From Lodderomyces elongisporus (lineage: Eukaryota; Ascomycota; Pichiomycetes; Serinales; Debaryomycetaceae), in NCBI RefSeq assembly GCF_030384665.1, contig NC_083674.1:620001-684000 (forward strand): a stretch of DNA of 64,000 nucleotides, written 5' to 3'. Below, piece after piece: positions 49,019 to 57,645 of the stretch; the stretch's first letter is position 1, and each line of letters opens with the position of its first letter. Both the position numbers and the translations under genes were made by a program. Below the pieces are notes generated by a model. It was not told the origin of the DNA and made no database searches. It saw only the letters and a list, made by a program, of their open reading frames with translations.

Positions 49019-50401
49019 ATGTTTTCCTTTGCCAAAAAACTTGTTGACAGGTTTGAGGGCCATGCAACGCAAAACCAAGCGCTGGACATTTATTTTAAGA
49101 ATGCTACAAAGATGAACAACCGCGGGTATGCACTCCGAGTTCTTAATGTTGTTCCACACTCGCTTGCACACGCTAAAGGTTTTGAGTCGTGGTTTGACTA
49201 TATAATCAAGATCAATAATCATGAACTTCCCATGCTCTATGCATTGTCAACTTATTCATATACCATTAATGAAGATGGGTCAATCACCTATGGAAATGGT
49301 GTCACTACTGAGCAAGCAGCAGCAATCAATGTCGATGTACTCAAACAAGAATTGAGCACCTTGGCTCAACATAAGCAAGAAGTTGTCTTTGATGTATGGA
49401 ATGCAAAAGGAGGTGTGATTAGGCAAATTAGTATCCCTTTGAAATTTGAAAGTGGAAACGATAATGATAATGATAATGGCAATGATAATGGCAATGGCAA
49501 TGACAATGGCAATGACAAAAACAACGGCAATGACAATGACAATAACAAAAACAATATAGATGATAAGGATAATCATGTTGGAAATGTATTAGAGTCTTTT
49601 GGGTTAACTGTTGAGTCACAGCATTTGAGCACTGCTACTTATGTGTGGAGGATATTAAATACGCACCCAGGATCACCTGCATTCAGATCACAATTGGTTC
49701 CTCACTCGGACTTCATTATAGGATGCGACTCTGCTTTCCCAAATGATGGCGCAAAAGGATTATTGAGACACGGGGGCGAGCATCTTCTCTCAAATACGGT
49801 ATCTAGTTATTACAATCACCATTATTCGCATTCGGGTGAAGATAACGTTCCCATCACCTTATACGTGTATAACCACGATTATGATATATTACGTCCAGTA
49901 ACAGTGAACTTGTCACGCAGTTGGGGAAATGGACATAATAGAGGCATCTTAGGTTGTGATGTGGGGTATGGTTTGATTCATCGGATCCCTGAGGTCATTG
50001 GCAAATTTGAAGGCAATGCAATTGTTGACGATGTATTGTTTTTAGCGGATACCAAGACAGAGCACGGGTTCTCGTCTGAAGCTCTGCAACAGCAACAAGA
50101 GAATTCTGATCTGTACATTACCCCAGCCCTCCATCCACAACCTCTTGGAATTAATTCTGTTTCTGCAGTCGCTCCAGCAACCACCGGTGTTATCCCACCT
50201 CCACCAAAATCAACTAGGAAAAAGAAGCATGTTGCCGCTCTTGGTGATGATGGGTTGAGTGACTATATGAATGAAGAGTTAGAGAAATCTAAGAAATTGG
50301 AAGCAAACACACGGTCGAAAAGCCCTACTACAGCTGGGGAAGTTAACCCTCCACCACCACCACCGCCAGCAGCAGCAGCAGCAGCAGCTAAAAGTAGTTG
50401 A
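49019..50401 (+). CDS. GRH1: GRASP-family Golgi/ER-exit-site protein Grh1 (460 aa)
   Basis: The yeast GRASP65/55 homologue, peripheral on early Golgi and ER exit sites and involved in COPII-linked and unconventional secretion. Two GRASP-type PDZ domains are visible: the first about 30-145 (ALRVLNVVPHSLAHAKGFESWFDYIIKIN and VFDVWNAKGGVIRQI), the second about 200-330 (TYVWRILNTHPGSPAFRSQLVPHSDFIIG). Between them lies an Asn/Asp/Gly repeat (about 143-185). The tail is Pro/Ala-rich and ends in an Ala run. N-terminal MFSFAKKLVDRFE is amphipathic, like the membrane-binding N-terminus of yeast Grh1. The start is the ATG at 49019. Confidence 0.93.
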   Translation: MFSFAKKLVDRFEGHATQNQALDIYFKNATKMNNRGYALRVLNVVPHSLAHAKGFESWFDYIIKINNHELPMLYALSTYSYTINEDGSITYGNGVTTEQAAAINVDVLKQELSTLAQHKQEVVFDVWNAKGGVIRQISIPLKFESGNDNDNDNGNDNGNGNDNGNDKNNGNDNDNNKNNIDDKDNHVGNVLESFGLTVESQHLSTATYVWRILNTHPGSPAFRSQLVPHSDFIIGCDSAFPNDGAKGLLRHGGEHLLSNTVSSYYNHHYSHSGEDNVPITLYVYNHDYDILRPVTVNLSRSWGNGHNRGILGCDVGYGLIHRIPEVIGKFEGNAIVDDVLFLADTKTEHGFSSEALQQQQENSDLYITPALHPQPLGINSVSAVAPATTGVIPPPPKSTRKKKHVAALGDDGLSDYMNEELEKSKKLEANTRSKSPTTAGEVNPPPPPPPAAAAAAAKSS

Positions 50402-50512
50402 TTGATTAAACTTACGTATGGATTAACGTAATAATGAAATCTTTGGCAGAGTATATTCGAATGCTTCAATCATGTCAGAAAAGAGAAGGGCCTCGTTAGC
50501 TCATGACCTCAG

Positions 50513-50549
50513 ATATATATATATATGGATATATATATATATATATATG
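50513..50549. repeat. (TA)n microsatellite
   Basis: Two ATAT runs separated by GG, between GRH1 and the tRNA pair. Confidence 0.85.
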
Positions 50550-50678
50550 TATTTCCTTGTCTGTAGATTACTGGACGTTGTACAATACTTTAGTACAGCA
50601 GTATATAATTTGTAATAAAAAAAATATAGAGTAAATTTTTTTAAAAAAAATAATAGCGTTAATATGTTATGGTGAAAT

Positions 50679-50749
50679 GCTCCAGACCGGAATCGAACCG
50701 ACGCTCTTGTCATTACGAGTGACACGCCTTACCACTTGGCCACTGGAGC
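50679..50749 (-). tRNA. tRNA-Thr (anticodon CGU), copy 1
   Basis: 71 nt, read from 50749 to 50679. Acceptor GCTCCAG pairs with CTGGAGC; the D arm is GCC...GGC; the anticodon stem TGTCA/TGACA carries loop CTCGTAA with anticodon CGT (reads ACG, Thr); the T arm is GTCGG-TTCGATT-CCGGT. The A and B boxes are intact. No intron. An 8-T run lies about 28 nt downstream as a possible Pol III terminator. It is identical to copy 2. Confidence 0.95.
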
Positions 50750-50777
50750 CTATTCATCACGACACAAAACGCTCACT

Positions 50778-50848
50778 GCTCCAGACCGGAATCGAACCGA
50801 CGCTCTTGTCATTACGAGTGACACGCCTTACCACTTGGCCACTGGAGC
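50778..50848 (-). tRNA. tRNA-Thr (anticodon CGU), copy 2
   Basis: 71 nt, identical to copy 1 and separated from it by 28 bp. A TTTT run (minus strand, 50766-50769) lies 8 nt after its 3' end, so it may terminate independently. The retrotransposon integrated 9-13 bp upstream of its 5' end. Confidence 0.95.
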
Positions 50849-50856
50849 GGTATGGG

Positions 50857-50861
50857 ATTAA
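50857..50861 (+). repeat. Target-site duplication ATTAA (5' side)
   Basis: ATTAA directly before the 5' LTR; the same five bases follow the 3' LTR at 56739-56743. Confidence 0.9.
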
Positions 50862-51411
50862 TGTTATATATCGTGCCCAAGGGCTCGATTAGCCAAGAGA
50901 TTTAACCAACTGCAAGTTGATGCTAGTTCTTACATTCAAGTTCCAAGAGTTAAAGAGTGGAGAACCAACTCAAGTTATATCGATTACATGAGCTACAAGA
51001 ATAGGGGTAATTGGACTAGGAGTGGGGTAAACGAATGGGAATAGCTTGGCTTGTATTGCATAAGATCGCATGGCTTGAATCGTATGAGATTCGAGGAGCG
51101 GGGTAAGCGAACGAGATGGAATAGCTTGGCATGAAGATATGAAATATGAGGAGTCGTTTAGATATGTTGTCTTTTATATGTCTTATATAGCATATAGTTC
51201 TTGAGGACAAGTTCTGGTATAAATAGAGGACTTGTTCTTCAAGAAGTTTGCTTTTTAGTTGTTTATGAATTAACTTGTTTACCAATCAACAAAAACACAT
51301 TTCTATAGTAACACTAATACTATAGATCAAGCACCTCAATTTATACGTACCTCGAACCTTGTTGCAAGTTTCAAGGTTCATCGCACTTAAGTAGAAAGAT
51401 ATTATAAACTA
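50862..51411 (+). repeat. 5' LTR (550 bp)
   Basis: Begins TGTTATATATCG and ends ATAAACTA, so the terminus is TG...TA, not the usual TG...CA. A TATAAATA box is at 51218-51225. An imperfect internal duplication of about 37 bp occurs at 51019-51053 and 51095-51132 (GGAGTGGGGTAA / GGAGCGGGGTAA then GAATAGCTTGGC). An 89-codon minus-strand frame inside is not considered a gene. Confidence 0.96.
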
Positions 51412-51413
51412 TC

Positions 51414-51421
51414 TGGTAGCG
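51414..51421 (+). other. Primer binding site
   Basis: TGGTAGCG, starting 2 nt after the LTR, complementary to a 3' end CGCUACCA as in yeast initiator tRNA-Met, the primer used by Ty1 and Ty3. The match beyond 8 nt could not be checked against the host tRNA. Confidence 0.75.
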
Positions 51422-51460
51422 TCGCTTCCATAATATTTTTCTTAAGAAATCACTGCTAGT

Positions 51461-52348
51461 ATGACTCCAAGATCTGAAACCGCTAGAAACGCGGAATCCC
51501 AAACCGCTCACTTCCCTATCGAGGCCATGGAGGCCTTAGTCAACAACCAAGGGGCCATGTTTGCTAAAATGGTTGAAGCTATGGAGGAGATTAAGTTTAG
51601 TGCTGCTTCAGGTTATGAATCTAACCCAAAGGTATTGGAAAATCCACGTGACCCGGAGAAGTTACAGACTTTCATTAGACAAGTCGAAACTCGGTCCCAA
51701 AGGTATCCCGAGTACAGGGATAACAAGGTGGATTATGCCAGACGGTTCATGGCTGGGTCGGTCTTGGAAAGATGGGTCTTAAGTCAACCCGATATTTGGC
51801 AACTTAGTTGGTCAGATTTCCTGGCTAGACTCCGTAATTCCTTCTTGGATCCGTCGTACGGAGACAAGGTTGAGATGCAGTTAGAGAAACTCAAACAGAC
51901 CAGTACGGTCGCGAAGTATGTGGAGGAGTTTACTCGTCTCAAGGCACTCTTGCCTCCGGGGCTCAGATCGGAAAGATCGTTGAAAAGAGTCTTCGTCATG
52001 GGTTTAAAGCCAGTTATTCGTCCTTTGGTGTTGGCTGGTTTACGCAATGACGCTGTGACTCTTGATGACATCATTAATGATGCTCTTATGCAAGCCACAG
52101 GTGTGGAAGCTGGATGGGTTGATGACCTTAAAGCCTATTCCAATCGTTGGAATGAGTTTAAAGCATCCACCAATGCTGATGCTATGGAGTTAGATGCGGT
52201 CTCCTTCAAGAAGCTTAGACCCCAAGAGAAGAAGGTATTGATGGCAAATGGTGGTTGCTTCAAGTGTCGTAAGACGGGACACTTTGCTAGGCAATGTCCA
52301 ATGGGAGGGAAGAAAGCTGACAAAACTAGAGCTAGTTCAAAAAACTAG
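51461..52348 (+). CDS. gag: Gag (capsid/nucleocapsid) of the Ty3-like element (295 aa)
   Basis: The structural protein of the virus-like particle. A retrotransposon-gag core lies at about 55-220 (FIRQVETRSQRYPEYRDNKV, then WSDFLARLRNSF, then VAKYVEEFTRLKALLP). One CCHC zinc knuckle CFKCRKTGHFARQC is near 267-280 for RNA packaging. It ends SSKN then TAG, with the slippery heptamer as the last two codons plus one base. The start is ATG 51461, 40 nt after the primer binding site. Confidence 0.95.
   Translation: MTPRSETARNAESQTAHFPIEAMEALVNNQGAMFAKMVEAMEEIKFSAASGYESNPKVLENPRDPEKLQTFIRQVETRSQRYPEYRDNKVDYARRFMAGSVLERWVLSQPDIWQLSWSDFLARLRNSFLDPSYGDKVEMQLEKLKQTSTVAKYVEEFTRLKALLPPGLRSERSLKRVFVMGLKPVIRPLVLAGLRNDAVTLDDIINDALMQATGVEAGWVDDLKAYSNRWNEFKASTNADAMELDAVSFKKLRPQEKKVLMANGGCFKCRKTGHFARQCPMGGKKADKTRASSKN
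52339..52345 (+). promoter_or_regulatory. Probable -1 ribosomal frameshift site A AAA AAC
   Basis: In the gag frame the last codons are TCA AAA AAC TAG. The heptamer A AAA AAC has the form X XXY YYZ. A -1 slip enters the pol frame, which is open from 52336 and reads CTA GTT AAG onward to the pol ATG at 52390. Seven nt downstream a stem GTCTC/GGGAC (52353-52357 with 52367-52371) can form, and its loop GCTG (52362-52365) can pair with CAGC (52383-52386) as an H-type pseudoknot. Confidence 0.8.
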
Positions 52349-52389
52349 TTAAGTCTCTGAAGCTGGGGGACGTTAAACGAAACAGCAGG

Positions 52390-55300
52390 ATGTCGGAAAC
52401 CAGGAAGGTCAAGGTGTCAATGGATGAAGTTTCGGTACAGCGTCCGGAGGAGGTGCTCGAGGTGAAAGAAGAGTTGGTAGAGCGTAACGATGCTAAAGAA
52501 GTGAGTGTACCCAATGTACAACACTCGGTGATTGAGGATAATTCAATTGAATTAGATGAAATCACACAGAGAACTGAATCGATCATACTTCAAGATTCGG
52601 AAAGTGGCCTGGAAGGGTCGAAAGAGCTTGAGCTCTTTGAGCTCACAGTGAGCCAGGGGTTTGATCCTGCCAAGGTCAATTTGCCACCCCCAGTTGAGAA
52701 CAGGAAGTTCTATGTTCCGGTTGTGATGATGCTGACTGCTGTTAAAGGTAAGGAATGCATGGCATTGCTTGATTCCGGTTCGGGCGAAGATTTGGTGCTG
52801 TCCAAATTTATAGAAGGGAAGATCGATAGTCTCCCTCAGGATGCTTGTTTATGTGACGTGATTGTTGCATTCGGTGCAAGTAGGCAGGTAACAAAAAGAG
52901 TGTTGCTTGAATTTAGTATAAACGGTATACATTTTAGCCGTTGGTTTATGGTTGTCCCAGGGTTTACCAAAGATATGGTATTGGGACTCGACTTCGTTGG
53001 TGAACATGAGGACTTGATCTCGTTCAAGAAGAGATCCTTTGCTGGAGTCAGTAAAGAGAACCCTATTGGGTTAGTTGACAGCGATGAATTCGTTGAGGCA
53101 GTTGGCAATGCTGCGGAAGTTGGTTTGTTCACATTGAAAACGGAGGAGAAGGTTGATAAGATGCCGATGGATGCTGCTAACAGGTTTCCGGATCTTATCA
53201 AAGAGTACAAGGACATTTTCTTACAAGAATTGAAGGAAACGCCTGTCTCCAGGGGGCAATGGGATCATAGGATCAACGTAATTCCATACGTTACAGCCCC
53301 AAGTGGAAAACAATACCCACTAGCTAAACCCGAGTTCGAGGAACTTAAGTCTCAGGTGAGAAAGATGCTCGATGCTGGTTTGATTAGACAGTTAGGTGTG
53401 GGAGAATCAGATTTCAATTCTCCGGTGTTGTTTGTCCGCAAGAAAGATGGTTCATACCGTATGTGTGTGGATTATCGTTTGCTTAATCTAACAGTTGTTC
53501 AAAAGCAGTTTGGTATGCCGGTGGTTGAGCAGTTGATTAAGGAGGTATCAGGATATCGGTATTACTCCACCTTGGATATGACGCAGAGTTTTCATCAAAT
53601 CAGATTGGATGACGAAACTAGTCATGTGACAGCTTTCACAGCATTTGGCAAGAAGTTCGCTTATAATGTGTTGCCGTTTGGATTTACTAACGCTCCAGCT
53701 ATCTTGCAGGAGACTGTTTCACAGTTGATACAGGAAATCCCAGGTTGTGTGAATTATATTGACGACATTATTGTTTACTCTAATACCATTGAGGAACATA
53801 GGAAGTCATTGCTGTTGTTGTTTGAAGCTTTTAGAAGAAACAAGTTCTTCTTTAAGGGGTCCAAGTGTGAGTTAGGTGTATCGAAGGTGACGTTTTTAGG
53901 TCATGAGGTTGGTCAGAAAGGAACTCGAATTCCAGAGGTCCAGTTGGAAGTTATCAAGGCCATTAAAACTCCTGATAATCCCAAGGACATGCGAAGCGCG
54001 TTAGGTTTTTTCAACTACTTTCGACACTACATCCAGAATTTCTCCAAGATTGCTGCGCCTTTATACGAGTATGCTACCAAACGTAAGGTTGAATTCACCC
54101 AAGTGCACGACAAAGCTTTCAATCAGTTAAAGGCTGATTTAGTGAAGTCAGATGCATTGGTAAAGGTCAATTACGAGTTAAAACCAGTTAGGTTTCAATT
54201 GGAGGTAGATGCTTCACATCACGCTATCGGTGCCGTACTTAAACAGGTACACGAAGACAAGGTGGTTGGTGTCATTGAGATGGTTTCCAGAACCTTAACG
54301 GTAGCTGAAAAGAATTATCCCATTAGGCAAAAAGAATTGTTGCTGATTGTGTTTGCTGTAAAGAAATTTAGGCATTACATATTGGGATACGAAACTGTGG
54401 TATATACCGATCATCAGAGTTTAGAATCATTGTTTGCATCAAATACCCGTCCTGAATCGGAAAGGATCATTCGATGGTTAGAGTCATTACAGGAAGTCCA
54501 ACTCAAAGTTCGTTACAGAAATGGTGATGCTAATGTGCTCGCGGATGTCTTATCAAGGTTGGTAGATGCTGGAAGGGTAGAGGTTCACGATTTGGATACT
54601 ACAGTTGCTGCAGTCACGGATACAGAGGAAACGGTCACTCAAATATTGCTGAAAGAGAATGTCATTGATCAAATCAAAAAGTCGTATACAACTGATGCAT
54701 ATTTGACTACAATATTGAATTTACTTACCGACACTGATCGTACCAGAAACCCAATTCCACCAGAACTCCACAGTGCAATTAAGAAATATTCGTTAACAGA
54801 TGGGGTCCTTTATTATGCTACTCAGAGTGGACAAAAGCCTGTTGTTGGAAAGTCAGTTGCTAGGATGGTATTGGAGAAGGTTCATTCATTCGGGCATTTC
54901 GGTATCACGAAGTGTTATTTTGCCATTCAGCCGTATTTGTTTGTTCCAAAGTTGCTTGAAGTGGTTACGGATTATATCAATTCATGTGATCATTGTCAAA
55001 GAGCGAAGGCGATTCATGGTTCGGTTGGTGGATTGATGTTGCCCAGTGACGTCCCGAAGGATGTATTCAGTACGATTCATCTTGATTTTGTTACAGGAAT
55101 TCCGACAACACCTGAAGGTTATGACTGTATTTTGGTTGTGGTATGTGCGCTAACTAAGTATTGTGTTTGTATTCCAACGAGGAAAAGCACAAAGGTGGTT
55201 CAGACTGCGAAGTTGCTAATTGATGAAGTCTTTTCGGTATTTGGGGTGCCCCACACGATCAAGTCAGACAAAGATATTCAGTTTATGAATAGTATCATGA

Positions 55301-56172
55301 AGTATGTCTTTGAATTTTATCAAATTGACTTTAGAACTACGAGTACCAACAATCCATCTACAAATGGTCAAGTCGAAGCCTTGAATAAGGTGGTGGTTCA
55401 AACGATCAAGAGTTTTTGTCACAAGGAACATGCGTTATGGTCACATTATTTGAAGGTTGTACAGTTTGCTATCAACACCAATTATGCCCCAGCTATTCGT
55501 ATGACACCTTATCAGGCCGTGTTTGGTCGGCTTCCTAGAGATCGGACTGGTATTTTGGATATCAACATGAAGCATAGTAGCTTGTCCGCTGAACAGTTGG
55601 TGAGAAGAGCTGAGGCTATACATACACAGATCAAGGATACCATGTCTTTGAGTCAGGATGCCATGTCCCATAAAGCGAACCGGGGGAGGAATCCTGGCCG
55701 CTTTGAAGTTGGGGACTTAATCTTACTTCATCGAGAGGCATACTGGCGTCCAGGAAAATACAAGAAGTTGACAGATGTCTATCACGGTCCATTCAGGTTG
55801 GTTAAGAAGATTAACGACAATGCATTTGAAGTTGACTTGCCTAGGATGAACAAGAAAGATCGGGTTATCAATATTAAGTATTTCCGGAAGTACATTGAAC
55901 AACGTCAGGTATTCAAGGAGCCACCAATTAATTTAGTTGAAGCTGAAGCTAGGGTTGAAGATTTAAGCGCAATTCTTGGTTATGATGCTGAAAAGTTTGA
56001 GTTTGATGTCACATGGGTTGGATGTAGACCAGGACATGGTTCTACCATTCCCATCGAGTGGTTTTATCGAAAGGTGCCAAAGGTATTAAGGGATACCTTG
56101 ATTGCTAATGCTATTGACTTTCTCGGGGATCGGTTTAAGGATGCTGATGATGACCTGGAAGAGGAGGTTTGA
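52390..56172 (+). CDS. pol: Pol polyprotein: protease, reverse transcriptase, RNase H, integrase (1260 aa from its first ATG)
   Basis: The replication enzymes. Protease active site LLDSGSGE near residue 128. Reverse transcriptase about 300-490 with YIDDII near 456. RNase H from about 600 (EVDASHHAIGAVL). Integrase has a zinc-binding HSFGH...CDHC near 830-865 and the DDE triad in LDFVTG (about 897), SDKDIQF (about 959) and NGQVEALNK (about 993). A GPF-like block (YHGPFRLVKK) and a chromodomain-like tail (VEDLSAILGY ... FDVTWVGCRPG) follow. It is probably expressed as Gag-Pol, so translation starts upstream and the ATG at 52390 is nominal. No interruption is visible. Confidence 0.96.
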   Translation: MSETRKVKVSMDEVSVQRPEEVLEVKEELVERNDAKEVSVPNVQHSVIEDNSIELDEITQRTESIILQDSESGLEGSKELELFELTVSQGFDPAKVNLPPPVENRKFYVPVVMMLTAVKGKECMALLDSGSGEDLVLSKFIEGKIDSLPQDACLCDVIVAFGASRQVTKRVLLEFSINGIHFSRWFMVVPGFTKDMVLGLDFVGEHEDLISFKKRSFAGVSKENPIGLVDSDEFVEAVGNAAEVGLFTLKTEEKVDKMPMDAANRFPDLIKEYKDIFLQELKETPVSRGQWDHRINVIPYVTAPSGKQYPLAKPEFEELKSQVRKMLDAGLIRQLGVGESDFNSPVLFVRKKDGSYRMCVDYRLLNLTVVQKQFGMPVVEQLIKEVSGYRYYSTLDMTQSFHQIRLDDETSHVTAFTAFGKKFAYNVLPFGFTNAPAILQETVSQLIQEIPGCVNYIDDIIVYSNTIEEHRKSLLLLFEAFRRNKFFFKGSKCELGVSKVTFLGHEVGQKGTRIPEVQLEVIKAIKTPDNPKDMRSALGFFNYFRHYIQNFSKIAAPLYEYATKRKVEFTQVHDKAFNQLKADLVKSDALVKVNYELKPVRFQLEVDASHHAIGAVLKQVHEDKVVGVIEMVSRTLTVAEKNYPIRQKELLLIVFAVKKFRHYILGYETVVYTDHQSLESLFASNTRPESERIIRWLESLQEVQLKVRYRNGDANVLADVLSRLVDAGRVEVHDLDTTVAAVTDTEETVTQILLKENVIDQIKKSYTTDAYLTTILNLLTDTDRTRNPIPPELHSAIKKYSLTDGVLYYATQSGQKPVVGKSVARMVLEKVHSFGHFGITKCYFAIQPYLFVPKLLEVVTDYINSCDHCQRAKAIHGSVGGLMLPSDVPKDVFSTIHLDFVTGIPTTPEGYDCILVVVCALTKYCVCIPTRKSTKVVQTAKLLIDEVFSVFGVPHTIKSDKDIQFMNSIMKYVFEFYQIDFRTTSTNNPSTNGQVEALNKVVVQTIKSFCHKEHALWSHYLKVVQFAINTNYAPAIRMTPYQAVFGRLPRDRTGILDINMKHSSLSAEQLVRRAEAIHTQIKDTMSLSQDAMSHKANRGRNPGRFEVGDLILLHREAYWRPGKYKKLTDVYHGPFRLVKKINDNAFEVDLPRMNKKDRVINIKYFRKYIEQRQVFKEPPINLVEAEARVEDLSAILGYDAEKFEFDVTWVGCRPGHGSTIPIEWFYRKVPKVLRDTLIANAIDFLGDRFKDADDDLEEEV

Positions 56173-56176
56173 TTTA

Positions 56177-56185
56177 ACAAGGGGG
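56177..56185 (+). other. Polypurine tract
   Basis: AACAAGGGGG-type purine run directly before the 3' LTR (56189), the expected plus-strand primer position. Confidence 0.7.
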
Positions 56186-56188
56186 TGA

Positions 56189-56738
56189 TGTTATATATCG
56201 TGCCCAAGGGCTCGATTAGCCAAGAGATTTAACCAACTGCAAGTTGATGCTAGTTCTTACATTCAAGTTCCAAGAGTTAAAGAGTGGAGAACCAACTCAA
56301 GTTATATCGATTACATGAGCTACAAGAATAGGGGTAATTGGACTAGGAGTGGGGTAAACGAATGGGAATAGCTTGGCTTGTATTGCATAAGATCGCATGG
56401 CTTGAATCGTATGAGATTCGAGGAGCGGGGTAAGCGAACGAGATGGAATAGCTTGGCATGAAGATATGAAATATGAGGAGTCGTTTAGATATGTTGTCTT
56501 TTATATGTCTTATATAGCATATAGTTCTTGAGGACAAGTTCTGGTATAAATAGAGGACTTGTTCTTCAAGAAGTTTGCTTTTTAGTTGTTTATGAATTAA
56601 CTTGTTTACCAATCAACAAAAACACATTTCTATAGTAACACTAATACTATAGATCAAGCACCTCAATTTATACGTACCTCGAACCTTGTTGCAAGTTTCA
56701 AGGTTCATCGCACTTAAGTAGAAAGATATTATAAACTA
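56189..56738 (+). repeat. 3' LTR (550 bp)
   Basis: Same start, end and length as the 5' LTR and, by reading, the same sequence throughout. Confidence 0.96.
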
Positions 56739-56743
56739 ATTAA
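56739..56743 (+). repeat. Target-site duplication ATTAA (3' side)
   Basis: Matches 50857-50861; marks the intact end of the insertion. Confidence 0.9.
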
Positions 56744-57645
56744 TACTATAAAAAAACGGTATATAAGGCAGAAGTATCATTTTATCATGTACAACGAATT
56801 AAATCTAAGGACATTTTGATGAAAAAAAATAAAAAAAAAGAAAGAACAAAACCAAAAAAAAAGAAAAAAAAAATTCTCCAAAAAAAATTACAATTGCAAT
56901 TTTACTTCAAAAATTATTTACCAAGGAAAACGTAATTTCTTATTTTTTTTCCTTTTCCTTTTCCTTTTTTTTTTTGTTATTGAATTCTTCTTGAAACAGA
57001 CTAGATTGAACAACCTCACTGTGTCATGTCAGTTAATATATTGTATACAATCGATTCTCACATTTGTATAGTAGGTACTTATTGCTCCTAGTCTGTAAAG
57101 TAGGTAACGAAAATAATGGTTGACGGTGAAGAGGATATTTGTTAGATGCACAACACGTCTCTTTGGACAATTAAACGAAGCCAAGTTTGCATATTCAACT
57201 TGTTTTTGTGTAACATTTGTCTTGACTCATATGTAACTACCAATTTCGTCATTTATTTTAATATTTTTTTTTTCTTAAATAAACTGTAGATCCGACCCGA
57301 GCCACAGTCCATAAAGAGTGATACAAATGTCTTGTTATTCTGTTGATCTTGTATTTCCCCCCCTTACTTTTCCACATTTTTTTTTGGAATATACAATTCC
57401 GTCTATATAGGGTTTAATTTGTTTATCAATATTTCAATATTTTAATATTTCAATTTTTCAATTTTTCAATCTTTAAATATATGTTCACACGATAGATATG
57501 GATTGTTAAATTTTTAGTGTACTTTTTTGTTTTTTATTTTTCTTTGTTTTTCTTTTCTTTTCTTTTTGCTTCATATTCTTTCTTCCTCTTCTTTATTAAA
57601 TTTTTGCTTTTTCAATTAGATACTACAATTATTCCCAAAAAAAAA
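56744..57645. other. Intergenic region between the retrotransposon and the MFS gene
   Basis: About 900 bp, A-rich at 56820-56880 and T-rich at 56940-56978 and 57520-57600. It represents the original upstream DNA of the tRNA gene plus the MFS promoter. No solo LTR or gene was seen. Confidence 0.45.

Larger units (their letters stand above)
50862..56738 (+). mobile_element. Complete Ty3/gypsy-type LTR retrotransposon (5.88 kb)
   Basis: An autonomous-looking element: 550-bp LTR, primer binding site, gag, pol (protease, reverse transcriptase, RNase H, integrase in that order, the Ty3/gypsy order), polypurine tract and 550-bp LTR, flanked by ATTAA duplications. The LTRs look identical to me and all frames are open, so insertion is recent. 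Pol is reached by a probable -1 frameshift. Position next to tRNA-Thr and the 5-bp duplication are like Ty3. The element is oriented away from the tRNA genes. Confidence 0.97.

Noticed and set aside
51016..51285. 89-codon minus-strand frame in each LTR
   Set aside because: It overlaps the promoter and R region of the element, has no known domain, and occurs twice only because the LTRs are identical.
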